From an uncultured Paracoccaceae bacterium (lineage in GTDB: Bacteria > Pseudomonadota > Alphaproteobacteria > Rhodobacterales > Rhodobacteraceae), in contig CANLVD010000009.1 of assembly GCA_947494445.1 (NCBI GenBank), positions 62,001 to 126,000 of the forward strand: a stretch of DNA of 64,000 nucleotides, written 5' to 3'. The translations under genes were made by a program, and so were the position numbers. How positions within the stretch are numbered: the first letter of the stretch is position 1; each line of letters begins with the position of its first letter. The notes beneath the pieces are model-generated. The model was not told the origin of the DNA. It was given only the letters and a program-made list of their open reading frames with translations, and searched no databases. Shown here in pieces: positions 36,011 to 45,357 of this stretch.

Positions 36011-36249
36011 CCGGCATCCTCGCACTTGTTGTCATCGGAGCCGCTGCAGGCTTTCTGGCCACCCGCCTGATGGGCATGGACCTGCCACTGATCAACACGG
36101 TCGCGATCGGCATCATCGGCGCGCTACTGGGCGGATTCGTCCTGCGTCTGGGCCTTGCCGTGCTGGGTGCTGCTGCGGGATTTGTCGGCGCGGTCATCGG
36201 CGCACTCGTTCTGCTCTGGGCCTACAAGACCTTCATCGCCAACCGCTGA
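36007..36249 (+). CDS. GlsB-like small membrane protein, copy 2
   Basis: 80 residues, again with three glycine-rich transmembrane segments (ILALVVIGAAAGFLATRLMGMD, TVAIGIIGALLGGFVL, GALVLLWAYKTF). Weak similarity in pattern to the preceding protein suggests a duplication with divergence. ATG at 36007 overlaps the previous TGA by four bases. Confidence 0.72.
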   Translation: MTGILALVVIGAAAGFLATRLMGMDLPLINTVAIGIIGALLGGFVLRLGLAVLGAAAGFVGAVIGALVLLWAYKTFIANR

Positions 36250-36250
36250 T

Positions 36251-36281
36251 CACTTCTTAGCAAAATATCCCCGCCGGAGGC
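36251..36281 (-). repeat. Short extragenic element, copy 3
   Basis: Read leftward: GCCTCCGGCGGGGATATTTTG then CTAAGAAGTG. It starts 6 bases after the rnhA stop and could act as its terminator. Same core as 54575-54607. Confidence 0.68.
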
Positions 36282-36286
36282 TCCGG

Positions 36287-36763
36287 TCACGGGCCGCCCG
36301 CGCCAGCAGCCAGCGGCTTGAAAGGCTCCATCCCCGCACGCGCCAGTTCATCGGCCCGCTCGTTCTCCGCATGCCCAGCATGGCCCTTGATCCAGTCCCA
36401 ACGCACATCATGACGGGCCTGCGCCTCATCCAGCGCACGCCACAGATCCTCGTTCTTTACCGGCTTTTTTGCCGCCGTCTTCCAGCCGTTGCGCTTCCAG
36501 CCATGCAGCCATTTGGTGATCCCGTCGCGCACATAGGTGCTGTCGGTCACGATCCGGATGGTCGAGGGGCGTGACAGCGCATTCAGCGTCTCGATCGCAG
36601 CTGTCAGTTCCATCCGGTTGTTGGTGGTCTCGGGCGCACCACCTGACAATTCACGCTCCTTGACCAGTGCCTCGCCATCAAAGGCCTGCAACAAGGAGCC
36701 CCAGCCGCCCGGCCCCGGATTGCCCGAACAGGCCCCGTCCGTATGAGCCACCAGATCAGCCAC
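36287..36763 (-). CDS. rnhA: Ribonuclease HI
   Basis: Degrades RNA in RNA-DNA hybrids. 158 residues. Catalytic carboxylates are visible in [14 protein letters not shown] (Asp), [13 protein letters not shown] (Glu), [14 protein letters not shown] (Asp) and a late NERADELAR (Asp). GTG start at 36763 overlaps the upstream methyltransferase gene by 8 bases. The open frame extends further but without family similarity. Fourth gene of the ispH operon. Confidence 0.95.
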   Translation of the reverse strand: MADLVAHTDGACSGNPGPGGWGSLLQAFDGEALVKERELSGGAPETTNNRMELTAAIETLNALSRPSTIRIVTDSTYVRDGITKWLHGWKRNGWKTAAKKPVKNEDLWRALDEAQARHDVRWDWIKGHAGHAENERADELARAGMEPFKPLAAGAGGP

Positions 36764-37352
36764 GCCGCCGCGCCCACAGCAGAAGGTTCGTGGTCGGGGT
36801 ACCGTCATAATTCTTGCCGGTGCCGCTTTCGATTTCCTCGATTTCAAACCCGGCACTTTCGCACAGAGCGACCAGTTCGGCCTCGGAATAGGTGATATAC
36901 ATCCGACCAAAATCGTCGCGCCAGTCAGGCGCATCGGACTGCGCCCCCATGTAGAAAACGCCGCCCTCTTCCAATCCCGCTGCGAGATCAGCGAATGTTC
37001 CTGGCCGATCCACGCGCTCAACATGCTGCAAACAGAAATGCGCCCAGATACCGGCAAATGGCCCGGCTTTTGCAACATCCACCGAGCTGCCCAGCCGCGC
37101 CCGGTCACCAAGGGCACCCCGCGCTTGCTCAATCAACCCTTCCGAGACATCCATCGCCGTCACATTGTGACCAGCCTTCAACATTCCATGCGCAGCCCAT
37201 CCCCCGCCACAGCCGAAATCCAGCAGGCGGGCAGGGGTGGAAAAGCTGTCCAGAAACCGGGTCAGGCTGGGATGCGCCACCGCTTCTGCCGACCATGTGG
37301 CATATTCCTTGGCCTTTTCATTGTAGAAGGCCAGTGTCCGTGGATCACTCAT
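36756..37352 (-). CDS. Class I SAM-dependent methyltransferase
   Basis: 198 residues. Motif [17 protein letters not shown] near residue 43, acidic residue in [13 protein letters not shown], and FCLQHVER as motif IV. The sequence resembles the UbiE/biotin-synthesis BioC-like superfamily without a clear substrate signature. ATG 37352 sits in an ATGA overlap with the DUF3429 gene and its end overlaps rnhA by 8 bases. Confidence 0.83.
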   Translation of the reverse strand: MSDPRTLAFYNEKAKEYATWSAEAVAHPSLTRFLDSFSTPARLLDFGCGGGWAAHGMLKAGHNVTAMDVSEGLIEQARGALGDRARLGSSVDVAKAGPFAGIWAHFCLQHVERVDRPGTFADLAAGLEEGGVFYMGAQSDAPDWRDDFGRMYITYSEAELVALCESAGFEIEEIESGTGKNYDGTPTTNLLLWARRRG

Positions 37353-37777
37353 GCCAGCACACTGATCATCAGACAGGGGATCACCACAGCGCTCAGCAAA
37401 AGCCGCAGCGCCATCCACCACGGCGGAGCAAGGCCAGCTTGCGTCATGGCCCGGTCCACCAGCAGGATCCCGGCAAATCCCGCCGCCAGCCCAAGATTTG
37501 GATCAAACCGCCAGGGCCCCAGACTGCCCGCGAGCAGCACAGCCACGCCCCACAAGGGCGGCAGCACAGACAATACCAGCCAGTGCCAACCCGGAGCGTT
37601 CGCCGCAAACCCCCAGAGCGCGCCACCCATGAAACTCAGGATCGCAAGGCCGTAAAAGCTCATTGCCATATCGGGAACACCGTTCTGCCAGCCCGCCAGC
37701 TTGGCCAGCGTTGCCACGACAAAGGGGATCAGCCCGGCCAGTCCCAGCCACAGTGCAGGCCGTGGAATGGCGCTCAT
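37349..37777 (-). CDS. DUF3429 family membrane protein
   Basis: 142 residues with about five transmembrane segments. The central [16 protein letters not shown] is the characteristic DUF3429 stretch. Linked by ATGA overlaps to ispH upstream and the methyltransferase downstream. Function unknown. Confidence 0.82.
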   Translation of the reverse strand: MSAIPRPALWLGLAGLIPFVVATLAKLAGWQNGVPDMAMSFYGLAILSFMGGALWGFAANAPGWHWLVLSVLPPLWGVAVLLAGSLGPWRFDPNLGLAAGFAGILLVDRAMTQAGLAPPWWMALRLLLSAVVIPCLMISVLA

Positions 37778-38724
37778 GCAACCGCTTCGCGCAGCACGCG
37801 CGGGACTTTGAATTCGACGTTTTCCTGAGCCGTTTCAACCACTTCCACGGTCACATCGTAACGTGCTCGAAACGCGTCAATCACCTCGTTGATCAGCGTC
37901 TCGGGCGCAGATGCCCCGGCAGTGATGCCTATGGACGTGATGCCTTCAAGCGCGCGCCAGTCGATGTTTTCAGCCCGCTGCACCAGTTGCGCATAGCTGC
38001 ACCCCGCGCGCGCACCAACCTCGACGAGCCGTTTCGAGTTGGAAGAATTCGGTGCCCCGATCACCAGCAGAGCATCGGTCTTGGGCGCTATTGCCTTGAC
38101 CGCCTCCTGCCGGTTGGTGGTGGCATAACAGATGTCTTCCTTGTGCGGCCCGACAATCGCCGGAAACCGCGCCTCAAGGGCCGCCACGATCTCGGCTGTG
38201 TCGTCGACCGACAATGTGGTCTGGGTGATATAGGCAAGCTTCCCGGGGTCGCGTGGCACAAGTCCTGCCACATCCTCGACTGTCTCGACCAGCAGCACCT
38301 CGCCGTCGGGCAATTGCCCCATGGTGCCCACGGTCTCAGGATGGCCCTCATGCCCGATCATCACCATCTGCAAGCCGTTGCCCGCGTGGCGTTCAGCCTC
38401 GATATGTACTTTTGAGACCAGTGGGCAGGTCGCATCGACAAAGATCATCTCGCGCGCCTTGGCCGCGGCGGGCACGGATTTCGGCACACCATGGGCCGAG
38501 AAGATCACCGGGCGGTCATCAGGGCATTCGTCCAGCTCCTCGACAAAGACCGCACCCTTGTCGCGCAGGCCATCGACCACGTATTTGTTGTGCACGATCT
38601 CATGGCGGACATAGACCGGAGCGCCCCATTTCTCCAACGCCATTTCGACGATCTTGATGGCCCGGTCCACGCCCGCGCAAAAGCCGCGCGGCGCTGCCAG
38701 ATATAGCGTCAGGGGTTTGGTCAT
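37774..38724 (-). CDS. ispH: 4-Hydroxy-3-methylbut-2-enyl diphosphate reductase
   Basis: Last step of the MEP isoprenoid pathway, forming IPP and DMAPP with a [4Fe-4S] cluster. 316 residues. The three cluster cysteines are in [23 protein letters not shown] and [10 protein letters not shown]-preceding region ([11 protein letters not shown]). ATG 38724 gives the usual start; ATGs at 38739 and 38754 would add a short unlike extension. First gene of a four-gene operon in which each neighbour overlaps the next. Confidence 0.95.
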   Translation of the reverse strand: MTKPLTLYLAAPRGFCAGVDRAIKIVEMALEKWGAPVYVRHEIVHNKYVVDGLRDKGAVFVEELDECPDDRPVIFSAHGVPKSVPAAAKAREMIFVDATCPLVSKVHIEAERHAGNGLQMVMIGHEGHPETVGTMGQLPDGEVLLVETVEDVAGLVPRDPGKLAYITQTTLSVDDTAEIVAALEARFPAIVGPHKEDICYATTNRQEAVKAIAPKTDALLVIGAPNSSNSKRLVEVGARAGCSYAQLVQRAENIDWRALEGITSIGITAGASAPETLINEVIDAFRARYDVTVEVVETAQENVEFKVPRVLREAVA

Positions 38725-38767
38725 TGGCTCTGGTCCCATAGGCTGGTTTCGCACCGGACCCTAGCAA

Positions 38768-38790
38768 GCCCTCCCCGCACTGGGAAGGGC
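38768..38790 (-). terminator. Hairpin downstream of the ClpP-like gene
   Basis: Stem GCCCTTCCC / GGGGAGGGC on the minus strand, 5-base loop, then TTGCTAG. It lies between the clpP-like stop and the ispH start and probably separates them. The T tract is short. Confidence 0.55.
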
Positions 38791-38803
38791 TGGCGTCATC
38801 GGA

Positions 38804-39388
38804 TTACAGCTTGTCGGACGAGGTCACGACGCGGTCCAGAATGCCATAGGCAATCGCTTCGTCGGTATCCATCCAGTGGTCCCGCTCGATGTCTTCCATG
38901 ACCTTTTTCAGATCGGTGCCAGTGGCCTCCGCGATGATCCGGCCAAGCCGCGCCTTCATCTTCTCGATCTGTTCGGCCTGGATCGAGATGTCGGTGACCG
39001 TGCCGCCGACGCCGCCCGAGGGCTGGTGGATCAGGAAGCGTGTGTTGGGCAGGCAGACCCGGTCCTTCTTGTCGGCGGCCAGAAAGATATGGGTACCGGC
39101 CGAGGCAACCCAGCCAGTGCCCACGATCTTGACCCGCGGCTTGATGAACTTGATCACGTCATGGATGCTGTCACCGGCCTCCACATGGCCACCCTGAGAA
39201 TTCAGGAACAGCGTGATGTCGTCGTCATTTTCCGCCGCCAGCGCCAGCAACTGGGCGACAACGCCTTTGGCCATCTTCTGGTCAATCGCTTCACAGATCA
39301 GGACCTGCCGCGACTTCATCAAGGACTTGGCCACCGATGAGGATGCGTCGTCCTTCTTCTCGTCGTCTTTCTTGTCGTCGTCGGCCAT
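38804..39388 (-). CDS. ClpP-like serine protease with charged N-terminus
   Basis: 194 residues, S14 fold. Catalytic serine is in GWVASAGTHIFLA near residue 100, histidine in RFLIHQPSGG near 125, and a candidate aspartate near 175 in the DHWMDTDEAIAYG region. Unlike canonical ClpP it starts with a Lys/Asp-rich segment (MADDDKKDDEKKDD) and lacks the standard axial-loop N-terminus. It may be a second, specialised Clp peptidase. Preceded by AGGAG 10 bases before ATG 39388. Not near clpX or lon. Confidence 0.82.
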   Translation of the reverse strand: MADDDKKDDEKKDDASSSVAKSLMKSRQVLICEAIDQKMAKGVVAQLLALAAENDDDITLFLNSQGGHVEAGDSIHDVIKFIKPRVKIVGTGWVASAGTHIFLAADKKDRVCLPNTRFLIHQPSGGVGGTVTDISIQAEQIEKMKARLGRIIAEATGTDLKKVMEDIERDHWMDTDEAIAYGILDRVVTSSDKL

Positions 39389-39533
39389 GAATGGGCTGCT
39401 CCTGAACTTAATATGTTGAATGCGACCTATGTCTGCGCAGGTGATGTGCAAGGGGTAGGCAAGCCAAAGCCCCTGCGCAAGCGGATTTTCCTTAGGAGTT
39501 TTGTACCGGTTGTCCGGTCAATTGCCACATTGC

Positions 39534-39548
39534 ACGTTAATTTAACGT
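39534..39548. promoter_or_regulatory. Candidate operator palindrome
   Basis: ACGTTAA-T-TTAACGT, a perfect 15-base dyad 129 bases before the PilJ-domain gene, in the 290-base gap divergent from the ClpP-like gene. Protein not identifiable. The rest of the gap holds no gene. Confidence 0.4.
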
Positions 39549-39676
39549 TTTATTGGTGCTCTGGGACGAATGTCTTTGGATTGCCGCAATTTGGCGTCAG
39601 ACTTCGCCGCGTGCCCCCAGTATCCGGTTTTTCCAAGTGTACCCGAACTCAAACTGCAAAGAGGTTGGTAACGCCC

Positions 39677-41071
39677 ATGCAAAAGACTTTGATTGACCTG
39701 AGACATTTGACAGCCAGCGTTTTCGGCCTCGCCCTTCTGGCATCGGCCAGCCTGATCACGCCTGCGATCGCGCAGGACACAGCAACCGCTGACAGCGGAT
39801 CCGCACGGATCACATTGGCAGGCAAACTGCGGCTTGAAGCACAACGCGTGGCGACGCTTGCCTGCGAGGCAGCAGTCAGTGCGACCCCGGAAGACATGAA
39901 GCGCCTTCAGCAATCCGAGGCTGATTTCACAACCATGCTCACGGCTCTGCAGGACGGCGATCTTGCGCTGGGCATCCGCGGTGCGGAAAGCAATTCCCGC
40001 ATCCTGCGCGAGTTATCTGCCGTTACCGAAGCATGGCAACCGATCAGCGACGGCACCAAGGCGCTGGCGCTGGGCATGCCTGCGGCCGACATCCTGTCGC
40101 GCATCGTGGCGCTGAACCCGGGCCTTCTGGATGGCACGGAAAAGCTGATTGCGACTGTCAGCGGCACATATACCAACGAAAACCTGCCTTTTGGTGCGAT
40201 CATGGCGATCAATGTGGCGATCCGTCAGGATGTTCTGCTTGAGCAGATGTCGCTCAGCGCCTGCCTGACCCGCTCCGGTCTTCCGGGCTATGGCGACCGG
40301 CACACCCAGCTTGGCGAAAGCATGTCGTTGTTTGAGACAACAATGGCCGCCTTGCAGAACGGCGCGTCAGAATACGGCCTGATGGCCCCGCCAAGCGAGC
40401 CGGTGAAGCAGGCGCTCGGTCAGGCTGCAGACACGTGGACCACGTTGAAACCGGTTCTTGCCTCGGCCAGTTCCGATCCCAGCAAGACCGTCGACGCGTT
40501 GCACAAGGACCTGAAGAACGTGCAGGTTCTCTATCTTCTGGCGACCAGCAAACAACCCGATTTCTACCGCGTTCCGCTTGAGAAATACGCCCGCGAGACC
40601 CTGTCGCGCTGGCTGTTGGAACCTCAACTGGTGATTTCTCTCCGCGAGCAGAATCAGGCCCATGCCTCGCTTGCCCAGGGCGACATTGACGCGATGGACA
40701 AGACCTGGCGCTCCGAGAAGGACAGCGGTCAGCATGACATGATTGCCGAGATGATGGAGCGGCCCTTGTCAAAGATCCTTGGCTTCTATCAGGCGGGCAC
40801 CGCAGGCATCGTGACTGAAGTGTTCGTCATGGATGACAAGGGCCTCAACGTTGGCCAGAGCGAGATCACATCAGACCTCTGGCAGGGCGACGAAGACAAA
40901 TGGCAGCAAACCTTCGGCAAGCCTGCGGACCAGTATCACATCTCCGAGGTCGAGTTCGACGACTCAACCGGTTTCTACCAGTCGCAGGTCTCGCTTCCGG
41001 CGGTTGATCCGGTAACCGGCGCGCCGCTTGGGGCAATCACCTTCGGCGTCTCGATCCAGTCACTGCTGTAA
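39677..41071 (+). CDS. Exported PilJ-domain sensor-like protein
   Basis: 464 residues with a signal peptide (cleavage after AIAQ near residue 33). The body has two PilJ/NarX-like four-helix sensory repeats (ITLAGKLRLEAQRVATLACEA, then AIRQDVLLEQMSLSACL) and a C-terminal segment like the cache/TMAO-binding end (EVFVMDDKGLNVGQSEITSDLWQGDEDK). It has no transmembrane helix after the signal and no signalling domain, so it is a secreted ligand-binding domain on its own. Start at ATG 39677 after GAGGTTGG. Function unknown. Confidence 0.78.
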   Translation: MQKTLIDLRHLTASVFGLALLASASLITPAIAQDTATADSGSARITLAGKLRLEAQRVATLACEAAVSATPEDMKRLQQSEADFTTMLTALQDGDLALGIRGAESNSRILRELSAVTEAWQPISDGTKALALGMPAADILSRIVALNPGLLDGTEKLIATVSGTYTNENLPFGAIMAINVAIRQDVLLEQMSLSACLTRSGLPGYGDRHTQLGESMSLFETTMAALQNGASEYGLMAPPSEPVKQALGQAADTWTTLKPVLASASSDPSKTVDALHKDLKNVQVLYLLATSKQPDFYRVPLEKYARETLSRWLLEPQLVISLREQNQAHASLAQGDIDAMDKTWRSEKDSGQHDMIAEMMERPLSKILGFYQAGTAGIVTEVFVMDDKGLNVGQSEITSDLWQGDEDKWQQTFGKPADQYHISEVEFDDSTGFYQSQVSLPAVDPVTGAPLGAITFGVSIQSLL

Positions 41072-41073
41072 GT

Positions 41074-42216
41074 TCAGACAGATACAATCAATTCAAGCGG
41101 GTGCCGGGCCAGTGGTTCGGCACCCGTTTTCGTGACCAGTGATGTCCGGCCCAGTGTCATCGCCGTGCCGCTGTCACTGTCGGCCAGAATCATGTGCAGG
41201 AAAAACGCCATGTTCTCCTCCATGACCACCGAATTGCCCTCATAGAACATCTGGTGCTCCATCCAGGACGGTGAGAATCGCGCGCCCTGACTGTAGCCGC
41301 ACGCATTCAGCCGGGCCGCATGCAAACCATGGGCATCAAGCACGCGGGCATGGGCGTCAAACACATCTGCCATCGGCTGACCGGGCTGCATCGCCGCTTC
41401 ACAGGCCAGCAGTGCCTCCTTTGCCGCCTCAAACATCCCCTCATGCTTTGGCATCGGCTCTCCGATGACGCAGGTCCGCATGGCAGCCGCATGGTAATGC
41501 CGGTAAGCACCCGACCATTCCAGCGTCAGCTGATCGCTGTCCCGCAGCACCTGCCGCCCGGTCGTGTAACGGCACAAAAGCGCCTGTTCGCCTGAGCCGA
41601 TGATGAATTCATTGGCGGGATAGTCCCCGTCCCGCGACAGGATCGCGCCCTGCATCGCTGCCAGTATGTCGGCCTCGGATGTGCCGGGGCTCAGAAGTGG
41701 CAGGGCCGCATCCAGCGCCAGATCAGTCAGCTCAGCAGCCTTGCGGATAAAGGCAATCTCAGCAGGAGACTTCACCAGCCGCAGGTTCGAAATCAGATAG
41801 GAGGCATCGATCAGGTCAGGCCCCAGCGCTGCCTCCACCCGCCGCCAATTCATCGCCGTCAGCCCATGGGTGTCGGTCTCGATCCCCAGCCGCTTGCCGG
41901 TCAGTCCCATCTCTGCCAGCAGCGCTTTGAGATCATCTGCCGGATTGGCCCCGGCTGCATCCTTCCAGACCCGGATATCCGTCAGTGTCGAGGTCATCTG
42001 CGCCTGTCGCAAATCCGCAGAGCGGGTCAGCAGAGCCTCGCGTTCAGCCGTGACCACCAGACACTGAAAGAAGCAATAGCCAAACGTGTCATGCCCGGTC
42101 AGCCAGAACTGGTTTTCCGGTGCAAAAACCAGCAGCGCGTCCACCTGCGCTGCCTCCATCGCCTGACGGGTCTGCGCCCGCCGGTTGGAAAATTCCTGAT
42201 CGCTGAAATGCAGCAT
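41074..42216 (-). CDS. M24-fold (creatinase-like) hydrolase lacking metal ligands
   Basis: 380 residues. N-terminal creatinase-N domain (AMEAAQVDALLVFAPENQFWLTG) and pita-bread C-terminal domain. Expected M24 ligands are altered: the Asp..Asp pair is Glu/Ala in TLEWSGAYRHYHAAAMRT, the histidine is replaced in GYSQGARFSP, and only one Glu region remains (VMEENMAFF). Metal-free members such as creatinase and ectoine hydrolase DoeA act on small guanidino or cyclic amides, so a similar role is plausible. No substrate clue in the neighbours. Stop is 2 bases from the convergent PilJ gene. Confidence 0.82.
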   Translation of the reverse strand: MLHFSDQEFSNRRAQTRQAMEAAQVDALLVFAPENQFWLTGHDTFGYCFFQCLVVTAEREALLTRSADLRQAQMTSTLTDIRVWKDAAGANPADDLKALLAEMGLTGKRLGIETDTHGLTAMNWRRVEAALGPDLIDASYLISNLRLVKSPAEIAFIRKAAELTDLALDAALPLLSPGTSEADILAAMQGAILSRDGDYPANEFIIGSGEQALLCRYTTGRQVLRDSDQLTLEWSGAYRHYHAAAMRTCVIGEPMPKHEGMFEAAKEALLACEAAMQPGQPMADVFDAHARVLDAHGLHAARLNACGYSQGARFSPSWMEHQMFYEGNSVVMEENMAFFLHMILADSDSGTAMTLGRTSLVTKTGAEPLARHPLELIVSV

Positions 42217-42278
42217 GACACCCTCCGCCTGTTTGCGCGGAACGCTAGGGGATTTTCAGCGCCCCCGCCAGATGCCAA

Positions 42279-43031
42279 TCACAGGCAAATAGCCGAGATC
42301 AGACGCCCGTAGTCGGCCTCGCCTGCATGCACCGAGCGCCGGTAGGAAAAGAACCGTTCGGGATCGGCATAGGTATCATGGCCGGTCCACATGGCAGTGA
42401 CGCCCGTATTGCGCAGCCGATGCAGCACGAAGCCCGGCAGATCAAACTGCATCCGGTCGCCCGTACCGCCTGCGAAAAACCGCGTGTTGTCGGGATCCTG
42501 ATCGGCGAACTGATCCATGAATTCCGGCCCGACCTCGTAAGACCCCTGCGCAATCAACGGACCGACCACCGCAGTGATATTTGCCCGCGTCGCGCCCAGA
42601 TGCACCATCGCCTCGACCGTGTTCTCCAAAACGCCCGAGATCGCGCCTTTCCACCCCGCATGTGCCGCACCAACAACCCCGGCGCCCAGATCGGCAAAAA
42701 GGACAGGCGAACAGTCAGCCGTCAGAATGCCCAGCGCCAGTCCCGGCTCACGCGTCACCATCGCATCGGCCTTGGGCCGGTCCAGAGGCGGGCGGTGCAG
42801 AACCATGACGTCCGGGGAATGAACCTGATGCAGCGACACCAGCGACAGCAGTTCAACCCCCAGATGCTCGGCCACGCGAAACCTGTTCGTGCGCACCGCC
42901 GATTGCTGGTCGGATGAGCCCTGTCCACAGTTCAACCCCTCGAAGATGCCCGACGATGCGCCCCCTTTGCGGGTGAAAAACCCATGACGCAGTCCTTGCA
43001 ATGGGGCGGCGGTGATCACTTCAAGCGTCAT
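42279..43031 (-). CDS. pgeF: Peptidoglycan editing factor PgeF / polyphenol oxidase family
   Basis: 250 residues. Zinc ligands are in HQVHSPDV, TADCSPVLFAD and AHAGWKG. Members correct mis-incorporated serine in UDP-MurNAc and also act as purine-nucleoside phosphorylases/laccase-like enzymes. Overlaps the preceding methyltransferase by 11 bases and belongs to the lgt operon. Confidence 0.92.
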   Translation of the reverse strand: MTLEVITAAPLQGLRHGFFTRKGGASSGIFEGLNCGQGSSDQQSAVRTNRFRVAEHLGVELLSLVSLHQVHSPDVMVLHRPPLDRPKADAMVTREPGLALGILTADCSPVLFADLGAGVVGAAHAGWKGAISGVLENTVEAMVHLGATRANITAVVGPLIAQGSYEVGPEFMDQFADQDPDNTRFFAGGTGDRMQFDLPGFVLHRLRNTGVTAMWTGHDTYADPERFFSYRRSVHAGEADYGRLISAICL

Positions 43032-44067
43032 ACTCGTCCAATCCAGTCAGTGGGGGGGAACCGGTGGTCGTGAGTCCAAGGACTTTGAACAAGCTTCCCA
43101 TTTCTGATGGATGCGTCAAGCGTTTGTGTTGGTCGGTGATTTTCTGCACATCCGGCCCCCGGGCCAGCGCATTGGCCCGCGCAGTGATGCCAAGACGTTC
43201 CAGAAAGACGCCCTGGGTGGCAAAGCCTGCCTTCACCCCAGCGGCTTCAGCCAGTAGCCCGAACTGCACATGCGCCGTCAGGTCCGCCTCTCCCGGTGTG
43301 GCGAAGGGATCGACCATCTCGTGTGATGCAAGCGCCTGAAACGTATCACCTGTTCCGGCCCAGTCACCGTAATCGATGATCAGGGCCGCCCCGCCATGGG
43401 TGCCGATCCGCGCACCGATGTCCCGCGCGATCCGTTCGCTGGGCTCCGAGATTTCAACCAATGTGCCATCCGACACCTGCCCGAAACGCTGATCCAGCAC
43501 GGGCATGGCCATCACCGGTGACAGACCGGGTGTAAGGCCGGGGCCAACCATCCGCTCCCGCCAGCCAGTGCCATCTCGCTGAAACTGGCGGATCGGCAAG
43601 GCATCGAAAAACTCGTTGGCCAACAGAAACAGCGGAGCGTCGGGCAGATCATTCAAAGACGCGCTCCAGCGGATGTCATGATCCAGCAAGGTCTTGGCCT
43701 GCACGGCCTGCAAACTGGGCGAGACATCGATCAGATGCACGTCCATCGCGTCGTGAAACCCCGGCACTTTCGCGGTCGTGCGCAACACATCAGCCATCAG
43801 CGTGCCGCGCCCGGGGCCAATCTCGGCCAGCACGCCCTGCGGACGGCCCTGATCAACCCATGTCTGCGCCAGCCACAACCCGATCATCTCGCCAAACATC
43901 TGGCTGATCTCGGGCGCTGTGGTGAAATCGCCCGCTGCCCCCAGCGGATCGCGGGTGGTGTAATAGCCATGCTCCGGGTGGGTCAGGCACATCTCCATAA
44001 AGCTATCCAGCCGCATCGGCCCGGCGCTCGCGATCTGCCGCTCGATCAGATCACGCAATGCGCTCAT
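43021..44067 (-). CDS. NDUFAF7/MidA-type SAM-dependent methyltransferase
   Basis: 348 residues, DUF185 family. Motif I is VLAEIGPGRGTLMADVL near residue 80. N-terminal FMEMCLTHPEHGYYTTRDPLGAAGDFTTAPEISQMFG is the family hallmark, and ANEFFDALPI is conserved. The mitochondrial homologue methylates a complex I subunit arginine. ATG 44067 overlaps lgt (ATGA). Confidence 0.93.
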   Translation of the reverse strand: MSALRDLIERQIASAGPMRLDSFMEMCLTHPEHGYYTTRDPLGAAGDFTTAPEISQMFGEMIGLWLAQTWVDQGRPQGVLAEIGPGRGTLMADVLRTTAKVPGFHDAMDVHLIDVSPSLQAVQAKTLLDHDIRWSASLNDLPDAPLFLLANEFFDALPIRQFQRDGTGWRERMVGPGLTPGLSPVMAMPVLDQRFGQVSDGTLVEISEPSERIARDIGARIGTHGGAALIIDYGDWAGTGDTFQALASHEMVDPFATPGEADLTAHVQFGLLAEAAGVKAGFATQGVFLERLGITARANALARGPDVQKITDQHKRLTHPSEMGSLFKVLGLTTTGSPPLTGLDEYDA

Positions 44068-44960
44068 GCGGGTGAGCGGCGCAGGCTCAGGAGCAGCACG
44101 ACCAAACCGATCACCACCATGGGCAGCGACAGTGCCTGTCCCATGGTCAGCCCCCAGTCGCCGCCCAGACGGACCACATGGCCCAGCGGATTGTCCGGGC
44201 TGACAAATTGTGCATCGGCCTGCCGAAACCCCTCGGCACTGTAGCGCGCCACGCCGTAGCCAAGGAAAAACAGCCCCAATACCCGCCCCGGCACCCTCAG
44301 CCAACCCGAGCGCCAGATCACGTAAGCCAGCACCAGAAACAGCAGCAGCCCCTCAAGCCCTGCCTGATAAAGCTGAGAGGGGTGGCGCGCACAGATCGCC
44401 CCGAATTCAGCCGGGCAGACCTGTGCTGCCGGGTCCGGGAAGACCACGCCCCAGTCAACCAGTGTCGGTCGGCCCCACAACTCGCCATTGATGAAATTCG
44501 CAAGTCGCCCGAAGCAGATTCCGATGGGTGCTGCCGCAGCTACCAGATCGCCCACCGACAACATGTTCACCTTGTTGCGCCATGAAAACAGGATGATGCC
44601 GACGATCACGCCCAGAAACCCGCCATGGAAGGCCATGCCGCCTTGCCAGACCATCGGGATTTCCAGCGGATTGGCCAGATAATACTCAGGCTGGTAAAAG
44701 AAGACGAAGCCAAGCCGCCCGCCGATCACCACCGACAGCACCATCCACGTCAGCAGATCCTCGGCCTGTTTGCCGGTCATCGGTGCAGTGCCACCGGCCC
44801 AGAGGCGCGGGACCTTCAGCATCCGGATCACGTAAAGCAGCCCCAGCACCAGCCCGGTGATATAGGCCAGCGCATACCAGCGGATCGGCAGCTCCAACCC
44901 GAAGGCGCGGATCGTGTATAGGGCCGGATCGATGTCGGGGAAGGGGATGGCGAACAGCAT
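44064..44960 (-). CDS. lgt: Prolipoprotein diacylglyceryl transferase
   Basis: 298 residues, multi-pass. Transfers diacylglycerol to the lipobox cysteine of lipoproteins. AFHGGFLGVIVG and GRLANFINGELWGRPT (the HGG and NxxNxE signatures) are visible. First gene of the three-gene operon with the NDUFAF7-like and pgeF genes. Confidence 0.95.
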   Translation of the reverse strand: MLFAIPFPDIDPALYTIRAFGLELPIRWYALAYITGLVLGLLYVIRMLKVPRLWAGGTAPMTGKQAEDLLTWMVLSVVIGGRLGFVFFYQPEYYLANPLEIPMVWQGGMAFHGGFLGVIVGIILFSWRNKVNMLSVGDLVAAAAPIGICFGRLANFINGELWGRPTLVDWGVVFPDPAAQVCPAEFGAICARHPSQLYQAGLEGLLLFLVLAYVIWRSGWLRVPGRVLGLFFLGYGVARYSAEGFRQADAQFVSPDNPLGHVVRLGGDWGLTMGQALSLPMVVIGLVVLLLSLRRSPA

Positions 44961-45096
44961 CAGACGTCTCCGCGAGGGTCCGCCCCCAGATGCCTGTTCA
45001 GGCCCCTTGCGTCAAGACACCACCCGGTCACGTCTTGGCAATCCCGGCCCGCCACCCCATATTCAGGCCAACGCCGCGAAGGAGGGCTGGACCACC

Positions 45097-45339
45097 ATGC
45101 AAAGCCGCAACAAGATTTTTGACGACATCGGCCATCTGATGACCAACGCCATGGGCGTGGCTCAGGGCGCCAAGGACGAGGCCGAAACAGCGATGAAAAG
45201 CTGGATGGACCGCTGGCTTGCCGACCGCGATTTCGTAACCCGCGAGGAGTTCGACGCCGTGCGCGCCATGGCCCAGAAAGCCCGTGAAGAGAACGAGGCT
45301 CTCAAGGCCCGGATCGACGCTCTGGAAGGCAAAAGCTAA
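45097..45339 (+). CDS. Ubiquinone biosynthesis accessory factor UbiK family (BMFP)
   Basis: 80 residues. N-terminal FDDIGHLMTNAMGVAQGAKDEAET and a C-terminal coiled coil (ALKARIDALEGK) match the UbiK/YqiC group, which aids aerobic ubiquinone synthesis complexes by binding lipid. ATG 45097 has GGAGGG 9 bases upstream. Divergent from lgt. Confidence 0.85.
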   Translation: MQSRNKIFDDIGHLMTNAMGVAQGAKDEAETAMKSWMDRWLADRDFVTREEFDAVRAMAQKAREENEALKARIDALEGKS

Positions 45340-45357
45340 GCGCAGAGCCCTGGATCA

